DNA of 49,370 bases from Deinococcus seoulensis (GTDB lineage Bacteria > Deinococcota > Deinococci > Deinococcales > Deinococcaceae): assembly GCF_014648115.1 (NCBI RefSeq), contig NZ_BMQM01000027.1:1-49370 (forward strand), in the 5' to 3' direction. Within the stretch, counting starts at the first letter, position 1. Each line of letters begins with the position of its first letter. The position numbers and the translations under genes were made by a program. Under the pieces are notes generated by a model. It worked only from the letters and a program-made list of their open reading frames with translations, had not been told where the DNA came from and did not search any database. Shown here piece by piece: positions 1-6,954 of this stretch.

Positions 1-2
1 AA

Positions 3-815
3 GCGGATTTTAGCCGTCTGGGACAGCACTCGCCAGCATGCTGCTTAAAACTGAAAGATGTCAGTAGACCCAAGCTCATCGCCCCGGATGGTCAACCTAG
101 TAGACCCAACGAGGCCGGGAAGGGTCAACGTAGTAGACCGACCGGGGACGGCGAAGGTCAACGTAGTAGACCGAGTGAGTCAACGTACTTGACCCAAACG
201 GTCAACCTAGTTGACTCAGATGGTCAACCTAGTGGACTTTTGACCCCTGTTTTTCCTGCGCCCAGCGAGGAAGAAACGGCTGTCCAAAGACAGCTTACAG
301 ACAGGAAAGACATTGAAAGACAAACAGCAGCGGAGCGCCTTGCCCTGCAGGCGGCCCCGGCGGCGGCGGTCAGCGGCGGTCACCTGCAGGGCAAGGACCT
401 GCCCTCCGGTGCTGACCGCACCGGCACCCCTGGCGGGGTGAAGGCGGCGAACGCCACGACCGGTCACGGGATCACTCCGGCCACCGCGAACGCCGGACAG
501 ACAGCCGCCACGACCACTGAACAGGTTCCGGCGGCGCGTGGCGCGACCCTCGCCGCCCTGCACTCCGCCCTGCGCCCCCTGCCCGCCCAGGACCTGATCG
601 ACGAACTGCCCAGCCGCCAGCACTGGCTGGACATTCCCGCCGACCGCGTCCGCGAGATGCACGACGAGTACCGCACCAAGTTCGGCAGCAAACGCTTCCG
701 GGGCGACCTGATCGACGCGCTTGACCGCGAGGCCCGCAAACTGGCTGCCCCCACGGCCCCCGCCACGACGAACGTGGGTGACCTCGTGCGCGCCCGCCTG
801 AAAGGAACCCGATGA
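3..815 (+). CDS. Partial protein with embedded iteron array (possible replication initiator C-terminus)
   Basis: The frame is open from the window edge to the stop at 815, so the true start is probably outside. If it is not, a TTG at 189 is the usual-type alternative and gives 208 aa. The repeat array encodes a low-complexity linker (GQPSRPN, GQRSRPT, GQRSRPS), followed by an Ala/Thr/Pro-rich stretch. A compact charged C-terminal domain comes last, with motifs HWLDIPADRVREM and KFGSKRFRGDLIDALDR. The layout of N-terminal part, iteron-bearing linker and C-terminal domain recalls lambda O-type initiators. The family itself is not recognised. The stop overlaps the next start (ATGA at 812), so the two genes are translationally coupled. 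Confidence 0.55.
   Translation, partial: ADFSRLGQHSPACCLKLKDVSRPKLIAPDGQPSRPNEAGKGQRSRPTGDGEGQRSRPSESTYLTQTVNLVDSDGQPSGLLTPVFPAPSEEETAVQRQLTDRKDIERQTAAERLALQAAPAAAVSGGHLQGKDLPSGADRTGTPGGVKAANATTGHGITPATANAGQTAATTTEQVPAARGATLAALHSALRPLPAQDLIDELPSRQHWLDIPADRVREMHDEYRTKFGSKRFRGDLIDALDREARKLAAPTAPATTNVGDLVRARLKGTR
90..239. repeat. Six phased 18-bp imperfect palindromes (iteron-like array)
   Basis: Copies lie at 90-107, 123-140, 156-173, 178-195, 200-217 and 222-239, with consensus GGTCAACNTAGTNGACC. The copy at 200 contains a perfect GTCAAC-CTA-GTTGAC inverted repeat. Start-to-start distances are 33, 33, 22, 22 and 22 bp, all multiples of 11, so every site faces the same side of the helix. A degenerate half copy lies near 60-71. 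The array sits inside an open plus-strand frame. Repeats like these are known in iteron origins, including lambda ori inside gene O, and in partition or operator arrays. The replication role is inferred. Confidence 0.85.
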
Positions 816-1318
816 CCCACCACGATGCGCCCGCCCCGGTCACCGCTGCCCCCGTCACCGCTGGCGAGGTCACCCCGGAAGTCCTGAGCCTCGCCCGGTT
901 GATCAGCGCCCACCCGAACGCCGCCCGCGCCCTGCAGGCCAGCATCGCCCGGCAGCAGGCCGCCCGCGCCGCCGCGCAGCGCCCCACCCCGACCCTGAGC
1001 TGCCCGCACTGCGGCGCGCCCGGCATCGTGTACCTCACCCTGCCTGGCCCTGACGGCCCGCGCGAGTTCCGCCGCAAGCCCAGCGACTGCTGCCAGGACG
1101 CCCTGCGCGACGCCGCCGAACTCGCCCTGCACTACGCGCTGAACCCCAACAACGACCCCACCGAACGCGTGGAGAACGCCGACCTGTACGCCGCGCTGAA
1201 AGCCAGCATCACGGACCCCGCGCTGCTGCGCGAACTGGACACGCACGAGGTCCTGCTGGCCGACATCGAGCGGCGCGTCACCGGCCTCACCCGCGCCCAG
1301 GGCGGAGTGGACCAGTGA
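812..1318 (+). CDS. Hypothetical protein with zinc-ribbon-like cysteines
   Basis: This 168-aa protein has no recognised family. It starts in an ATGA overlap with the preceding gene. An Ala/Pro-rich N-terminus is followed by a helical segment (LARLISAHPNAARALQ), then CPHCGAPG near residues 68-75 and a CC pair about 30 residues later. Together these could bind one zinc ion. The C-terminal third is helical and acidic. Coupling to a putative initiator gene and proximity to an exonuclease gene suggest a DNA replication or repair accessory role, but that comes from position only. Confidence 0.7.
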   Translation: MTHHDAPAPVTAAPVTAGEVTPEVLSLARLISAHPNAARALQASIARQQAARAAAQRPTPTLSCPHCGAPGIVYLTLPGPDGPREFRRKPSDCCQDALRDAAELALHYALNPNNDPTERVENADLYAALKASITDPALLRELDTHEVLLADIERRVTGLTRAQGGVDQ

Positions 1319-1401
1319 TGAAGACCGCGACCGCCGCCGACTGACCGCCCCCCCGGAGGCCGCCCGCACAGGTGGCCTCCCCCTTCCCGCAGGAGCACCG
1401 C

Positions 1402-1821
1402 ATGAAGCAAACCCTGAAAGTCCAGCTGGACGCCATCAAGCACGAACGCGACAGGGACGGGGACCTGTTCACCACCCTGCACCTGGAACTGCCCGGCGAG
1501 GGCCTGAACCTCCAGCACCTGCGCCGCGCGCACCGCATCAGCACCAGGAAGGAATCCCGCGAGATCGCCACGTTCACCCTTCAGGTCTTCGGTGGTGGTG
1601 ACCGCCGCACCTGGACCTGCCGGAGCAAGGGCAGCAAGACCACCGACTTCAAAGTCGTCGCCGTCGTGGAACTGCCCTTCAACGCCGCCGCCCGCTTCGA
1701 GGGGTACCTGAACGCCGTGCCCGGCACGATCGACATCGAATTCACCGTCGAGATTGAAGGCGGCAGCGCGGCCCCCCTGTTCCCGAAGGACGACGACCGG
1801 GACGAAGGAATCAACGCATGA
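1402..1821 (+). CDS. Hypothetical early protein (139 aa)
   Basis: The ATG at 1402 is chosen because GGAG (1392) lies just upstream; an in-frame GTG at 1372 has no such support. The protein is an unrecognised, predicted beta-rich, charged polypeptide: MKQTLKVQLDAIKHE, then alternating strands, then an acidic tail DDDRDEG. Its stop overlaps the start of the DEDDh exonuclease gene (ATGA at 1818), so the two are translationally coupled and may work together on DNA. A single-strand-binding or recombination mediator role would fit the context but no sequence motif proves it. Confidence 0.7.
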   Translation: MKQTLKVQLDAIKHERDRDGDLFTTLHLELPGEGLNLQHLRRAHRISTRKESREIATFTLQVFGGGDRRTWTCRSKGSKTTDFKVVAVVELPFNAAARFEGYLNAVPGTIDIEFTVEIEGGSAAPLFPKDDDRDEGINA

Positions 1822-2486
1822 CGCACCTCACCCCCACTGCCGCCGACGTGATTGACCGCTTCCTTGACTGGGCGACCGACCCGAGCCTCGTGATTCTCGA
1901 CACGGAAACCACCGGCCTGGACGGCGAGGTGATTGAACTGGGCCTCGTGGACGGGGGCGGCCGCACGCTGTTCGAGGAGCGCTTCCGGCCTACCTGCCCC
2001 ATCGACCCGCGCGCGCAGGCCGTGCACGGCATCACGGACGCCGACCTCGCCGCCTGCCCGAGGTTCGGGGAGCGCTGGCCGGACATCCGCGACCTGCTGA
2101 CCGGCCGCCGGGTCGTCATCTACAACAAGCGTTTCGATCTGCCCCGCATCTGCGCGACGCTGGACGCCACCCGGCCCGGCTGGTTCGAGGCGCCGGGCGG
2201 TGCGGCGGGCGGCAGCGCGGACCTCAGGGCCTTCAACGCGATCAGCCGGAGTGCGGAGTGCGTGATGGACGCGTACTCGCCGCTGGCCGGTTCCTGGAAC
2301 GACGCTTACGGCAGTTACCGCTGGGCGAAGCTGGCCGACGCCTCCGCACAGCGCGGCGTGCACGTCAGCGACCTGACCAAGCACGCGGCCGTCAGTGACT
2401 GCGTGCAGGTCCTGCGGCTCATCCAGGCCTGCGCGGAACTGGACCCCGCCGACTTCCCCTGGATCGGGCACGAGGACCGCCTGTGA
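1818..2486 (+). CDS. DnaQ-like DEDDh 3'-5' exonuclease
   Basis: This 222-aa protein carries all Exo motifs of the DnaQ/ribonuclease T superfamily. Exo I is LDTETTGLDGEVIELG (Asp and Glu metal ligands, near residue 27). HGITDADL follows. Exo II is YNKRFDLPR (Asp) and Exo III is KHAAVSDC, where His and Asp mark the DEDDh class. The family hydrolyses DNA or RNA from the 3' end with two metal ions. It overlaps the upstream gene by 4 nt. As a free-standing phage enzyme it probably trims or proofreads phage DNA or degrades host nucleic acid; the substrate cannot be told from sequence. Confidence 0.9.
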   Translation: MTHLTPTAADVIDRFLDWATDPSLVILDTETTGLDGEVIELGLVDGGGRTLFEERFRPTCPIDPRAQAVHGITDADLAACPRFGERWPDIRDLLTGRRVVIYNKRFDLPRICATLDATRPGWFEAPGGAAGGSADLRAFNAISRSAECVMDAYSPLAGSWNDAYGSYRWAKLADASAQRGVHVSDLTKHAAVSDCVQVLRLIQACAELDPADFPWIGHEDRL

Positions 2487-2521
2487 ATGCCCGCACGGCC
2501 AGGACGCTCAACGTGCGCCGG

Positions 2522-2767
2522 TCACACCCAACCGAACTGCCGCAGGGTCACGAACGCCTGCACGGCCACCAGTCCGGCCGTGGCGACCGCCACGCCCCGC
2601 TGCTCCCACCGCCAGAACATGACTGCGACCGCGCCCAGCAGCAGGCACGCCAGCGCCGCGATCACCCCGACGCCCAGCAACCGGACGTCCAGCATGAACA
2701 GGTGCGCGCCCAGCGCCCCCAGCAACGCGGCGCCTCCCGCCGAAAGTCCCACCCGCGACCAGATCAT
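2522..2767 (-). CDS. Small membrane protein, about three TM segments
   Basis: A minus-strand gene of 81 aa placed between two plus-strand early genes. The chosen ATG (2767) begins MIWSRVGLSAGG and has a TACTCT hexamer 7 nt upstream, the leaderless promoter layout of Deinococcus. A longer frame upstream reads poorly. Three hydrophobic stretches are visible, around AALLGALGAHLFML, VIAALACLLLGAVAVMFW and VAVATAGLVAVQAFV, separated by Arg-containing loops. No family is recognised. It may be a superinfection-exclusion or membrane-active protein expressed separately from the early operon, but that is speculation from size and location. Confidence 0.6.
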   Translation of the reverse strand: MIWSRVGLSAGGAALLGALGAHLFMLDVRLLGVGVIAALACLLLGAVAVMFWRWEQRGVAVATAGLVAVQAFVTLRQFGWV

Positions 2768-2774
2768 GACCGCC

Positions 2775-2780
2775 AGAGTA
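2775..2780 (-). promoter_or_regulatory. -10-like hexamer TACTCT, 7 nt before ATG 2767
   Basis: On the minus strand TACTCT is separated from the ATG at 2767 by 7 nt, predicting a leaderless transcript. The same hexamer at the same distance precedes the membrane micro-gene at 44788. No clear -35 is seen. Confidence 0.45.
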
Positions 2781-2847
2781 CGCACGCCCGCTGGCACGCA
2801 GCGCAGCGCTCCTTGAGCGAACCTCAACGTGACGCGAAGTCAGCCCC

Positions 2848-3009
2848 TCACCACCAGCGCAGCGTCCGGTCGTACCAACCGGCAATCGGGACGTTCAGCA
2901 GCACGGTTCCCGCAAACACTCAGATGACATCCGGGTCACTCCTGCCCAGCCAGAACGCCCCGGCCAGCAGCGCCGTCCAGGCAGCCGCCGCCACCGGATG
3001 GAGGTTCAT
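2848..3009 (-). pseudogene. Two-TM membrane micro-gene split by TGA at codon 30
   Basis: Read on the minus strand, the ATG at 3009 opens a 53-codon frame interrupted by one TGA at 2920-2922 (codon 30). Part one is MNLHPVAAAAWTALLAG and on to SDPDVI, one hydrophobic helix. Part two begins with GTG directly after the TGA, reads VFAGTVLLNVPIAGWYDR and ends RWW, a second hydrophobic helix. A -10-like TACGGT lies 6 nt before the ATG. It could be a decayed gene, a sequencing error, or two coupled single-helix peptides made by stop-start reinitiation. A similar arrangement occurs at 44570-44788. Confidence 0.5.
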
Positions 3010-3015
3010 GCGCTC

Positions 3016-3021
3016 ACCGTA
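3016..3021 (-). promoter_or_regulatory. -10-like hexamer TACGGT, 6 nt before ATG 3009
   Basis: TACGGT on the minus strand sits 6 nt before the micro-gene start at 3009, fitting TANNNT leaderless promoters. The identical hexamer and spacing occur before the gene starting at 5091. Confidence 0.45.
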
Positions 3022-3090
3022 CCCACCGGAACTGACCCGGCGTTTAAGCGTCTCTTGCGGTTGGACTTACCTCCGCGCGGGCAGGGCCGC

Positions 3091-3855
3091 GTGAGCGCCC
3101 AGGTCACCCTGCCCGTCCTCACGCCCGGCGAACGCCTGCGCCTGCATGAACTCGAGGAGCAGGTGATCGTCGGCACGCACGCCGGCATCCTGGCGGGACG
3201 CGCCCTGAAAGCCATTCAGGCAGAACGCCTCTACCGCGCGCAGCACGACACCTTCGAAGCGTACGGGCAGGCCCGCTTCAACCTCAGCCGCGCCCGCCTG
3301 TACCAATTGATCGACTTCGCCACCATTCACGACGAAGCGCGCGCGCTCGACATTCACGTCAGCAGCGAACGTATGGCCCGCGCCCTCGGCCTCGTCCCCC
3401 CCGACGACTACCAACTGGTGCTGGACGTGACCCGCAGCGTGACCGGCAAGGACCGGCCCAGCAGCGCGGACGTGCAGGCCGTCGCGGACACCGTCCGGGA
3501 CCTCGCGGCCGGAGCGCACGTCGAGCACCCCGACACGGGCGAGAGCGTTCCCCTGACGCAGGTGCCGCCCGAGCGGCGCGTGGAGGCCGTCGCCCGGGCC
3601 GCCCGGCGGGGCGCGCAGGACCGCACCCGTTACCAGGGCGCCACGCCGCAAGGCCAGGCGGACGACGTGCGCCCCCTCGACTGGGCGGACGGCCTGCGCG
3701 CCGTCGCGGACGTCGAGTTGCGCGGCACGGGCGGCGGGTGGCAGTTGACCGTCACGGACCGCAGCAGCGGCGAACGCCGCGAAGGCCCCGAGCGGCCCAC
3801 CGTCTGGGACGCCATCCGCCACGCCAGAAGCGCGTGGGAAGGAGAGCAGCCGTGA
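3091..3855 (+). CDS. HTH/ParB-like DNA-binding protein of phage/plasmid type
   Basis: A 254-aa protein from GTG 3091. Earlier in-frame starts (TTG 3061, ATG 2998) exist; 2998 would overlap the divergent membrane micro-gene and has no ribosome site. The first half has the pattern AGRALKAIQAERLYR, then FNLSRARLYQLIDFA. That second stretch is a helix-turn-helix seen in DUF3102/ParB-like proteins of phages, plasmids and integrative elements. A ParB-like helical region follows (SSERMARALGLVPPDDYQL). The C-terminus (RPTVWDAIRHARSAWEG) looks like a separate small domain. It is a plausible ligand for the palindrome array at 90-239, which is untested. Confidence 0.65.
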   Translation: MSAQVTLPVLTPGERLRLHELEEQVIVGTHAGILAGRALKAIQAERLYRAQHDTFEAYGQARFNLSRARLYQLIDFATIHDEARALDIHVSSERMARALGLVPPDDYQLVLDVTRSVTGKDRPSSADVQAVADTVRDLAAGAHVEHPDTGESVPLTQVPPERRVEAVARAARRGAQDRTRYQGATPQGQADDVRPLDWADGLRAVADVELRGTGGGWQLTVTDRSSGERREGPERPTVWDAIRHARSAWEGEQP

Positions 3856-3863
3856 ACCGCCCG

Positions 3864-4031
3864 TTACGTCCCCGGTCCACGAACGACGTTCCAGGCGGAC
3901 AGCGTCAGGACCGTCACGGCCGCCATCGCCACGAACCGCTGCCAGGGCCTCAGTTTCCACCTGTCCAGCAGGACGCTCGCCAGCATGAGAGACCCGAACA
4001 GCACCAAGCCACGCAACCAGAACTCCGACAC
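3864..4031 (-). CDS. Two-TM membrane microprotein (55 aa)
   Basis: The minus-strand frame starts at GTG 4031 with GGGGAG and GAGG upstream as ribosome-binding sequence, and stops at 3864-3866, just after the ParB-like gene ends. The protein MSEFWLRGLVLFGSLML carries one helix to about residue 22, a basic loop (DRWKLRPWQR), and a second helix (FVAMAAVTVLTLSAW), with a short tail. Size and topology match the split gene at 2848-3009; its codon 30 is TGG (Trp) where that gene has TGA. No family is recognised. It may be a holin-like, immunity or exclusion peptide. Confidence 0.55.
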   Translation of the reverse strand: MSEFWLRGLVLFGSLMLASVLLDRWKLRPWQRFVAMAAVTVLTLSAWNVVRGPGT

Positions 4032-4109
4032 GCCTCAGTCTCCCCGGTCTCCCCGTCCTGCGCCGCTCAACGTGCCCGCAGCGCCCTGCACGCCACCTGC
4101 GCGGGCGGC

Positions 4110-4376
4110 GTGACGGACCTCCAGGCCTTCGAGGACGCTGAGCAGCGCGCCCAGCTGGCCGCCGTCACGCTGCCGTACGACCCGCGGAGCGGGCGGGTCC
4201 TGACCGGACAGCACCGGGGGCACCCGGTCTGGGACGCCATTCAGGCCGAAGTCCTGACCCTGCTGAGGTCGTTCCCGCACGTCACGGTCACGCACGTCAC
4301 CGTCCGCCCATGGCAACGCTGGTGGCAGCGCACGCCCGCCAAGCGCCTCACCCCCAGCCCCGAGGTGACACCCTGA
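4110..4376 (+). CDS. Hypothetical early protein (88 aa)
   Basis: The frame is open further upstream, but that part lies over the minus-strand membrane gene and reads as unlikely protein, so the GTG at 4110 is preferred although its ribosome site is weak. Protein-like composition begins at TDLQAFEDAEQRAQ and continues through LPYDPRSGRVLTGQ, VWDAIQAEVLTLL and a basic end (RPWQRWWQRTPAKRL). There is no recognised domain. It ends just before or within the start region of the nuclease gene, suggesting translational coupling in an early operon. Confidence 0.5.
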   Translation: MTDLQAFEDAEQRAQLAAVTLPYDPRSGRVLTGQHRGHPVWDAIQAEVLTLLRSFPHVTVTHVTVRPWQRWWQRTPAKRLTPSPEVTP

Positions 4377-4783
4377 ACCGCTTCGATGACACGTTCCTGC
4401 AACGCTACCGCCGCCGGCACCCGCACCTGTTCCCCGGCACGCCCACTCATGAGCGCCCGGCCCGCGGGAACGGGTACGTCAGCGAAGCGGCGTTCCAGGC
4501 GGACGCGGCCGAGCACCTCACCCTGCTCGGCTGGGAAGTGCAGGAAGGCCCCAAAGGCAGCCTGGGCGGCGGGCCGGTCTGGTACACCGCCGGATGGCCG
4601 GACCTGACCGTGTACCGCACGGACGGCGCGCGGCGCCTGTGGTTCGCGGAACTCAAGCAGCCCGGCAACCACCCCAGCGACACGCAACTCGCCTGCCACG
4701 CCCGGTTGCGTGCCGCCGGGTTCCGCGTGACCGTCGCGTACACCCTCGCGGACCTGCTGGCCGCCGCCAAGGAGGAACTGTGA
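4310..4783 (+). CDS. VRR-NUC-like nuclease
   Basis: The core matches the VRR-NUC fold of the PD-(D/E)XK nucleases: AGWPDLTVYR supplies the catalytic Asp, WFAELKQPGNHPS the ExK pair, and QLACHARLRAAGF with VTVAYTLADLL the conserved C-terminal helix and strand. The family cuts DNA structures such as branches. The start is uncertain. ATG 4310 would overlap the upstream gene by 67 nt and lacks a ribosome site. A CTG at 4373 has GAGGTGA placed ideally upstream and would give NRFDDTFLQRYRRR at the N-terminus. A phage recombination or resolvase role is inferred. Confidence 0.8.
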   Translation: MATLVAAHARQAPHPQPRGDTLNRFDDTFLQRYRRRHPHLFPGTPTHERPARGNGYVSEAAFQADAAEHLTLLGWEVQEGPKGSLGGGPVWYTAGWPDLTVYRTDGARRLWFAELKQPGNHPSDTQLACHARLRAAGFRVTVAYTLADLLAAAKEEL

Positions 4784-4803
4784 CACCTGCCCGGCGTGGC
4801 CGT

Positions 4804-5091
4804 TCAGGCGACCGTCGACGCGTACTGAGCCACCTGCACCGGACGGCCGGGCAGCAACGTCCCCGCATCAGGGACCGGCATGACCTGCACCGCCTCAATC
4901 AACGCTGCGAGACAGGCCTGCCGCTCGGAGGCGCCCGAACCGCTGATCAGGGGTACGCCGTTGCGGTAGATGGTCGCCACGAACACCACGGCGTCCCACC
5001 TGGGATGCAGGTGACGTTCCACCTCCAACCGGCACCCCGCGCACTCCAATGCGTGCCATACCTCCCGCGCCTGACTGCTCAATTCCATCAT
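4804..5091 (-). CDS. Hypothetical minus-strand protein (95 aa)
   Basis: The ATG at 5091 (MMELSSQAREVWHALE) has TACGGT 6 nt upstream, a leaderless promoter arrangement. A GTG start at 5172 is also in frame. The protein is small and soluble, with two cysteines (ECAGC) near residue 17 and a probable alpha/beta fold: RWDAVVFVATIYRNG, then GASERQACLAALIEA. The conserved-looking serine/cysteine patch (SGSGASERQAC) may mark a ligand site, but no family is recognised. It sits alone between two plus-strand genes and so looks like an independently transcribed accessory gene. Confidence 0.6.
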   Translation of the reverse strand: MMELSSQAREVWHALECAGCRLEVERHLHPRWDAVVFVATIYRNGVPLISGSGASERQACLAALIEAVQVMPVPDAGTLLPGRPVQVAQYASTVA

Positions 5092-5097
5092 GCCGAC

Positions 5098-5103
5098 ACC
5101 GTA
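5098..5103 (-). promoter_or_regulatory. -10-like hexamer TACGGT, 6 nt before ATG 5091
   Basis: TACGGT on the minus strand, 6 nt from the ATG, predicts a leaderless transcript for the 95-aa gene and supports the 5091 start over the GTG at 5172. Confidence 0.45.
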
Positions 5104-5224
5104 GCGAGTGCCGCCCGTCAGGACCAGCAGGCGGCCGTTCAACTGACCTTGCCAGTCTCTTGAGTAAGTCACGCCCCCCCTCACGGCCCTTGCCGCCCTT
5201 ACCCACCGACTGGAGTGACCTCGC

Positions 5225-5626
5225 ATGACCAACCACGCTTCCCGTACCCCCACCCCCCTGCCGTACCCGTACCGACTGCTCGCCGTGTTCAGCGGCGTGC
5301 CCCTGCGCCCCCAGGCCGCCCTGGAAGCCGCCGGGCTGCGCGTGCCCGTCACGGACCCCGGCGACCCGGACGACCCTGGCCGGGCGGAGATCAGCGGTGA
5401 GCACCGCGCCCTGCTGAAACTCCTCGCGGATCAGGGCCGCGTGCGGTGGGTGACGTGGGGGCCGGACGGGGCCGGGTACGTCCTGACCGGGTACGGGGAA
5501 ACGGCACTCGATGCTTACCACCAGCGGTACGGTCCGGCGCACGCGCCCCGGCGCGGCCCGAGCCTCGCGCAAGTCCTGCGGGACCGGCAGGCGGCCGCGC
5601 AGGAAGTCGCCGAGGAGAGCGCGTGA
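5225..5626 (+). CDS. Hypothetical early protein (133 aa)
   Basis: The ATG at 5225 follows a GGAGTGA ribosome site. The N-terminus is Thr/Pro-rich. After it come LLAVFSGVPLRPQAAL, ALLKLLADQGRVRWVTW and GYVLTGYGETALDAYHQ, a pattern like a small winged-helix module in which a recognition helix is followed by a beta wing. The C-terminus is a charged helix (SLAQVLRDRQAAAQEVAEE). A DNA-binding regulatory role is possible but unproven. The stop overlaps the GTG of the next gene (GTGA at 5623), so the two are coupled. Confidence 0.65.
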   Translation: MTNHASRTPTPLPYPYRLLAVFSGVPLRPQAALEAAGLRVPVTDPGDPDDPGRAEISGEHRALLKLLADQGRVRWVTWGPDGAGYVLTGYGETALDAYHQRYGPAHAPRRGPSLAQVLRDRQAAAQEVAEESA

Positions 5627-6885
5627 AGGCCCCCGCGTCCCTGCTGACCCTCACGGCCGGGCAGAGCGTGTGGTACCTGCCCGCCCGCATGAACCGCCCG
5701 CACGCCGGGGAGCGCGCCACCGTCACCCGCGCGCCCCGACCGGACGTGCAGACCCCCACCGTCCGCCTGACCTTCGCCAGCGGGGACGCGCTCACCGTGC
5801 CGCTCAGGCACGTCAGCGCCTACCAGCCGAGCGCGGACGCCGCGCCGCTGGTGGACGAGGCCCGCCGCCTGCCCAGCTGGCGCCGACTCGTGACGCAACT
5901 GCAGGACCCCGCCTCCCACCCGGCGGCTGAGCAGCGCGCCCGGCAACTGGCGGGCATGGTCACGCCCCGCACGGGCAGCGCCGCGAAGACCGACGTGGCC
6001 CGCATGATCCTCGAAGCCGCGCAGGCGGAAGCGGTCTCAGCGCAGGCCCGCACGCCCGGACGCGCCGGACGCGGGCAGCCCGCCCCCACGCACCTGCCCG
6101 TCCCGACCGATGACCTCTGCACCTTCCGACTCGACCAGGAAGGCCGGGCCATGGTGAACAACATCGCCCGGTGCATCCACCGCCGGTACTTCCTCTCGGA
6201 CGCGGAACTCCGCGACCTGAGCGACGCGGAACGCGAGCAGGCGCAGATTCACGGAACGCTGCGGACCTTCATCCGCCGCGCGCAGGGCGAAGCGGGCCTG
6301 CTGCCCATCAAGGACACGGGCGGGAAAGGCAGCGCCCTGCACGGCCAGTTGCACGACAGCCTCACGCACGCGTACCCGCTCGCGCTCGAGGCGTGCCAGA
6401 TGCTGCTGGCCGGGAAGGACGATCACGCGCTCACGCTGGCCCTGCGGGTCCGGGAGCACCTGCTCACGCACGTCGCCGCGAACAGCGAACTCGACCGCGC
6501 CCGGCGCAAGCATCACACCGGACGGTACTTCCACGGGGACGTGCTGAGCGTCCGCGAGATTCACGAGGACGGCCGCATGACGCAGTACTACACGCGCCTG
6601 ACCATCATCTACGCCGAGGACGGCCACAGCCTGGTGGTCGCCAACGCCGCCGAACTCGAAGCGCTGACCGGCACCCGCGCGGGCGTGCAGGCCTGGAACA
6701 GCCTGTGCCGCTGGACCGAGGACCTCAGCGAACGTGCCGGTGGCCGCAAGCAGGGACGCCGCCAGGACGACGACAGGCACCTGATCTACCGTGACGATGA
6801 CGGCCACCTGCGCCTGCGCGCCGCACTGGACCGCTACCCGAACCTGCTACGGGCATTCGAGTGCCTGCGGCGGGCGCTGATATAA
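5623..6885 (+). CDS. Hypothetical protein with SH3/KOW-like N-terminus (420 aa)
   Basis: The GTG at 5623 is chosen for its 4-nt overlap with the preceding stop; sequence farther upstream in this frame is out-of-frame noise. Residues 1-65 look like a small beta barrel (LTAGQSVWYLPARMN, then PLRHVSAYQP). The middle is helical (LVDEARRLPSWRRLV). The C-terminal 270 residues are charged and mostly helical, with IHRRYFLSDAELRDLSD and EHLLTHVAANSEL. No catalytic signature is evident. It is the last gene of the early plus-strand run and is followed by the AT-rich HEPN-like gene in convergent orientation. Confidence 0.65.
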   Translation: MKAPASLLTLTAGQSVWYLPARMNRPHAGERATVTRAPRPDVQTPTVRLTFASGDALTVPLRHVSAYQPSADAAPLVDEARRLPSWRRLVTQLQDPASHPAAEQRARQLAGMVTPRTGSAAKTDVARMILEAAQAEAVSAQARTPGRAGRGQPAPTHLPVPTDDLCTFRLDQEGRAMVNNIARCIHRRYFLSDAELRDLSDAEREQAQIHGTLRTFIRRAQGEAGLLPIKDTGGKGSALHGQLHDSLTHAYPLALEACQMLLAGKDDHALTLALRVREHLLTHVAANSELDRARRKHHTGRYFHGDVLSVREIHEDGRMTQYYTRLTIIYAEDGHSLVVANAAELEALTGTRAGVQAWNSLCRWTEDLSERAGGRKQGRRQDDDRHLIYRDDDGHLRLRAALDRYPNLLRAFECLRRALI

Positions 6886-6954
6886 CTTAATAAAGAATAA
6901 ACTTTACCATTGATTATTTCAAATCATCAGCAAAAATTCGCACACCAAGATCAA

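Noticed and set aside
90..239. CRISPR array
   Set aside because: Repeats are 18 bp with 4-15 bp gaps and palindromic cores; spacers of normal length and cas genes are absent.
3738..4109. Extension of the 88-aa gene (4110-4376) leftward over the minus-strand membrane gene
   Set aside because: The extended part is Arg/His/Gln/Pro-rich out-of-frame-type sequence, while the opposite strand gives a well-formed two-helix membrane protein with a ribosome site.
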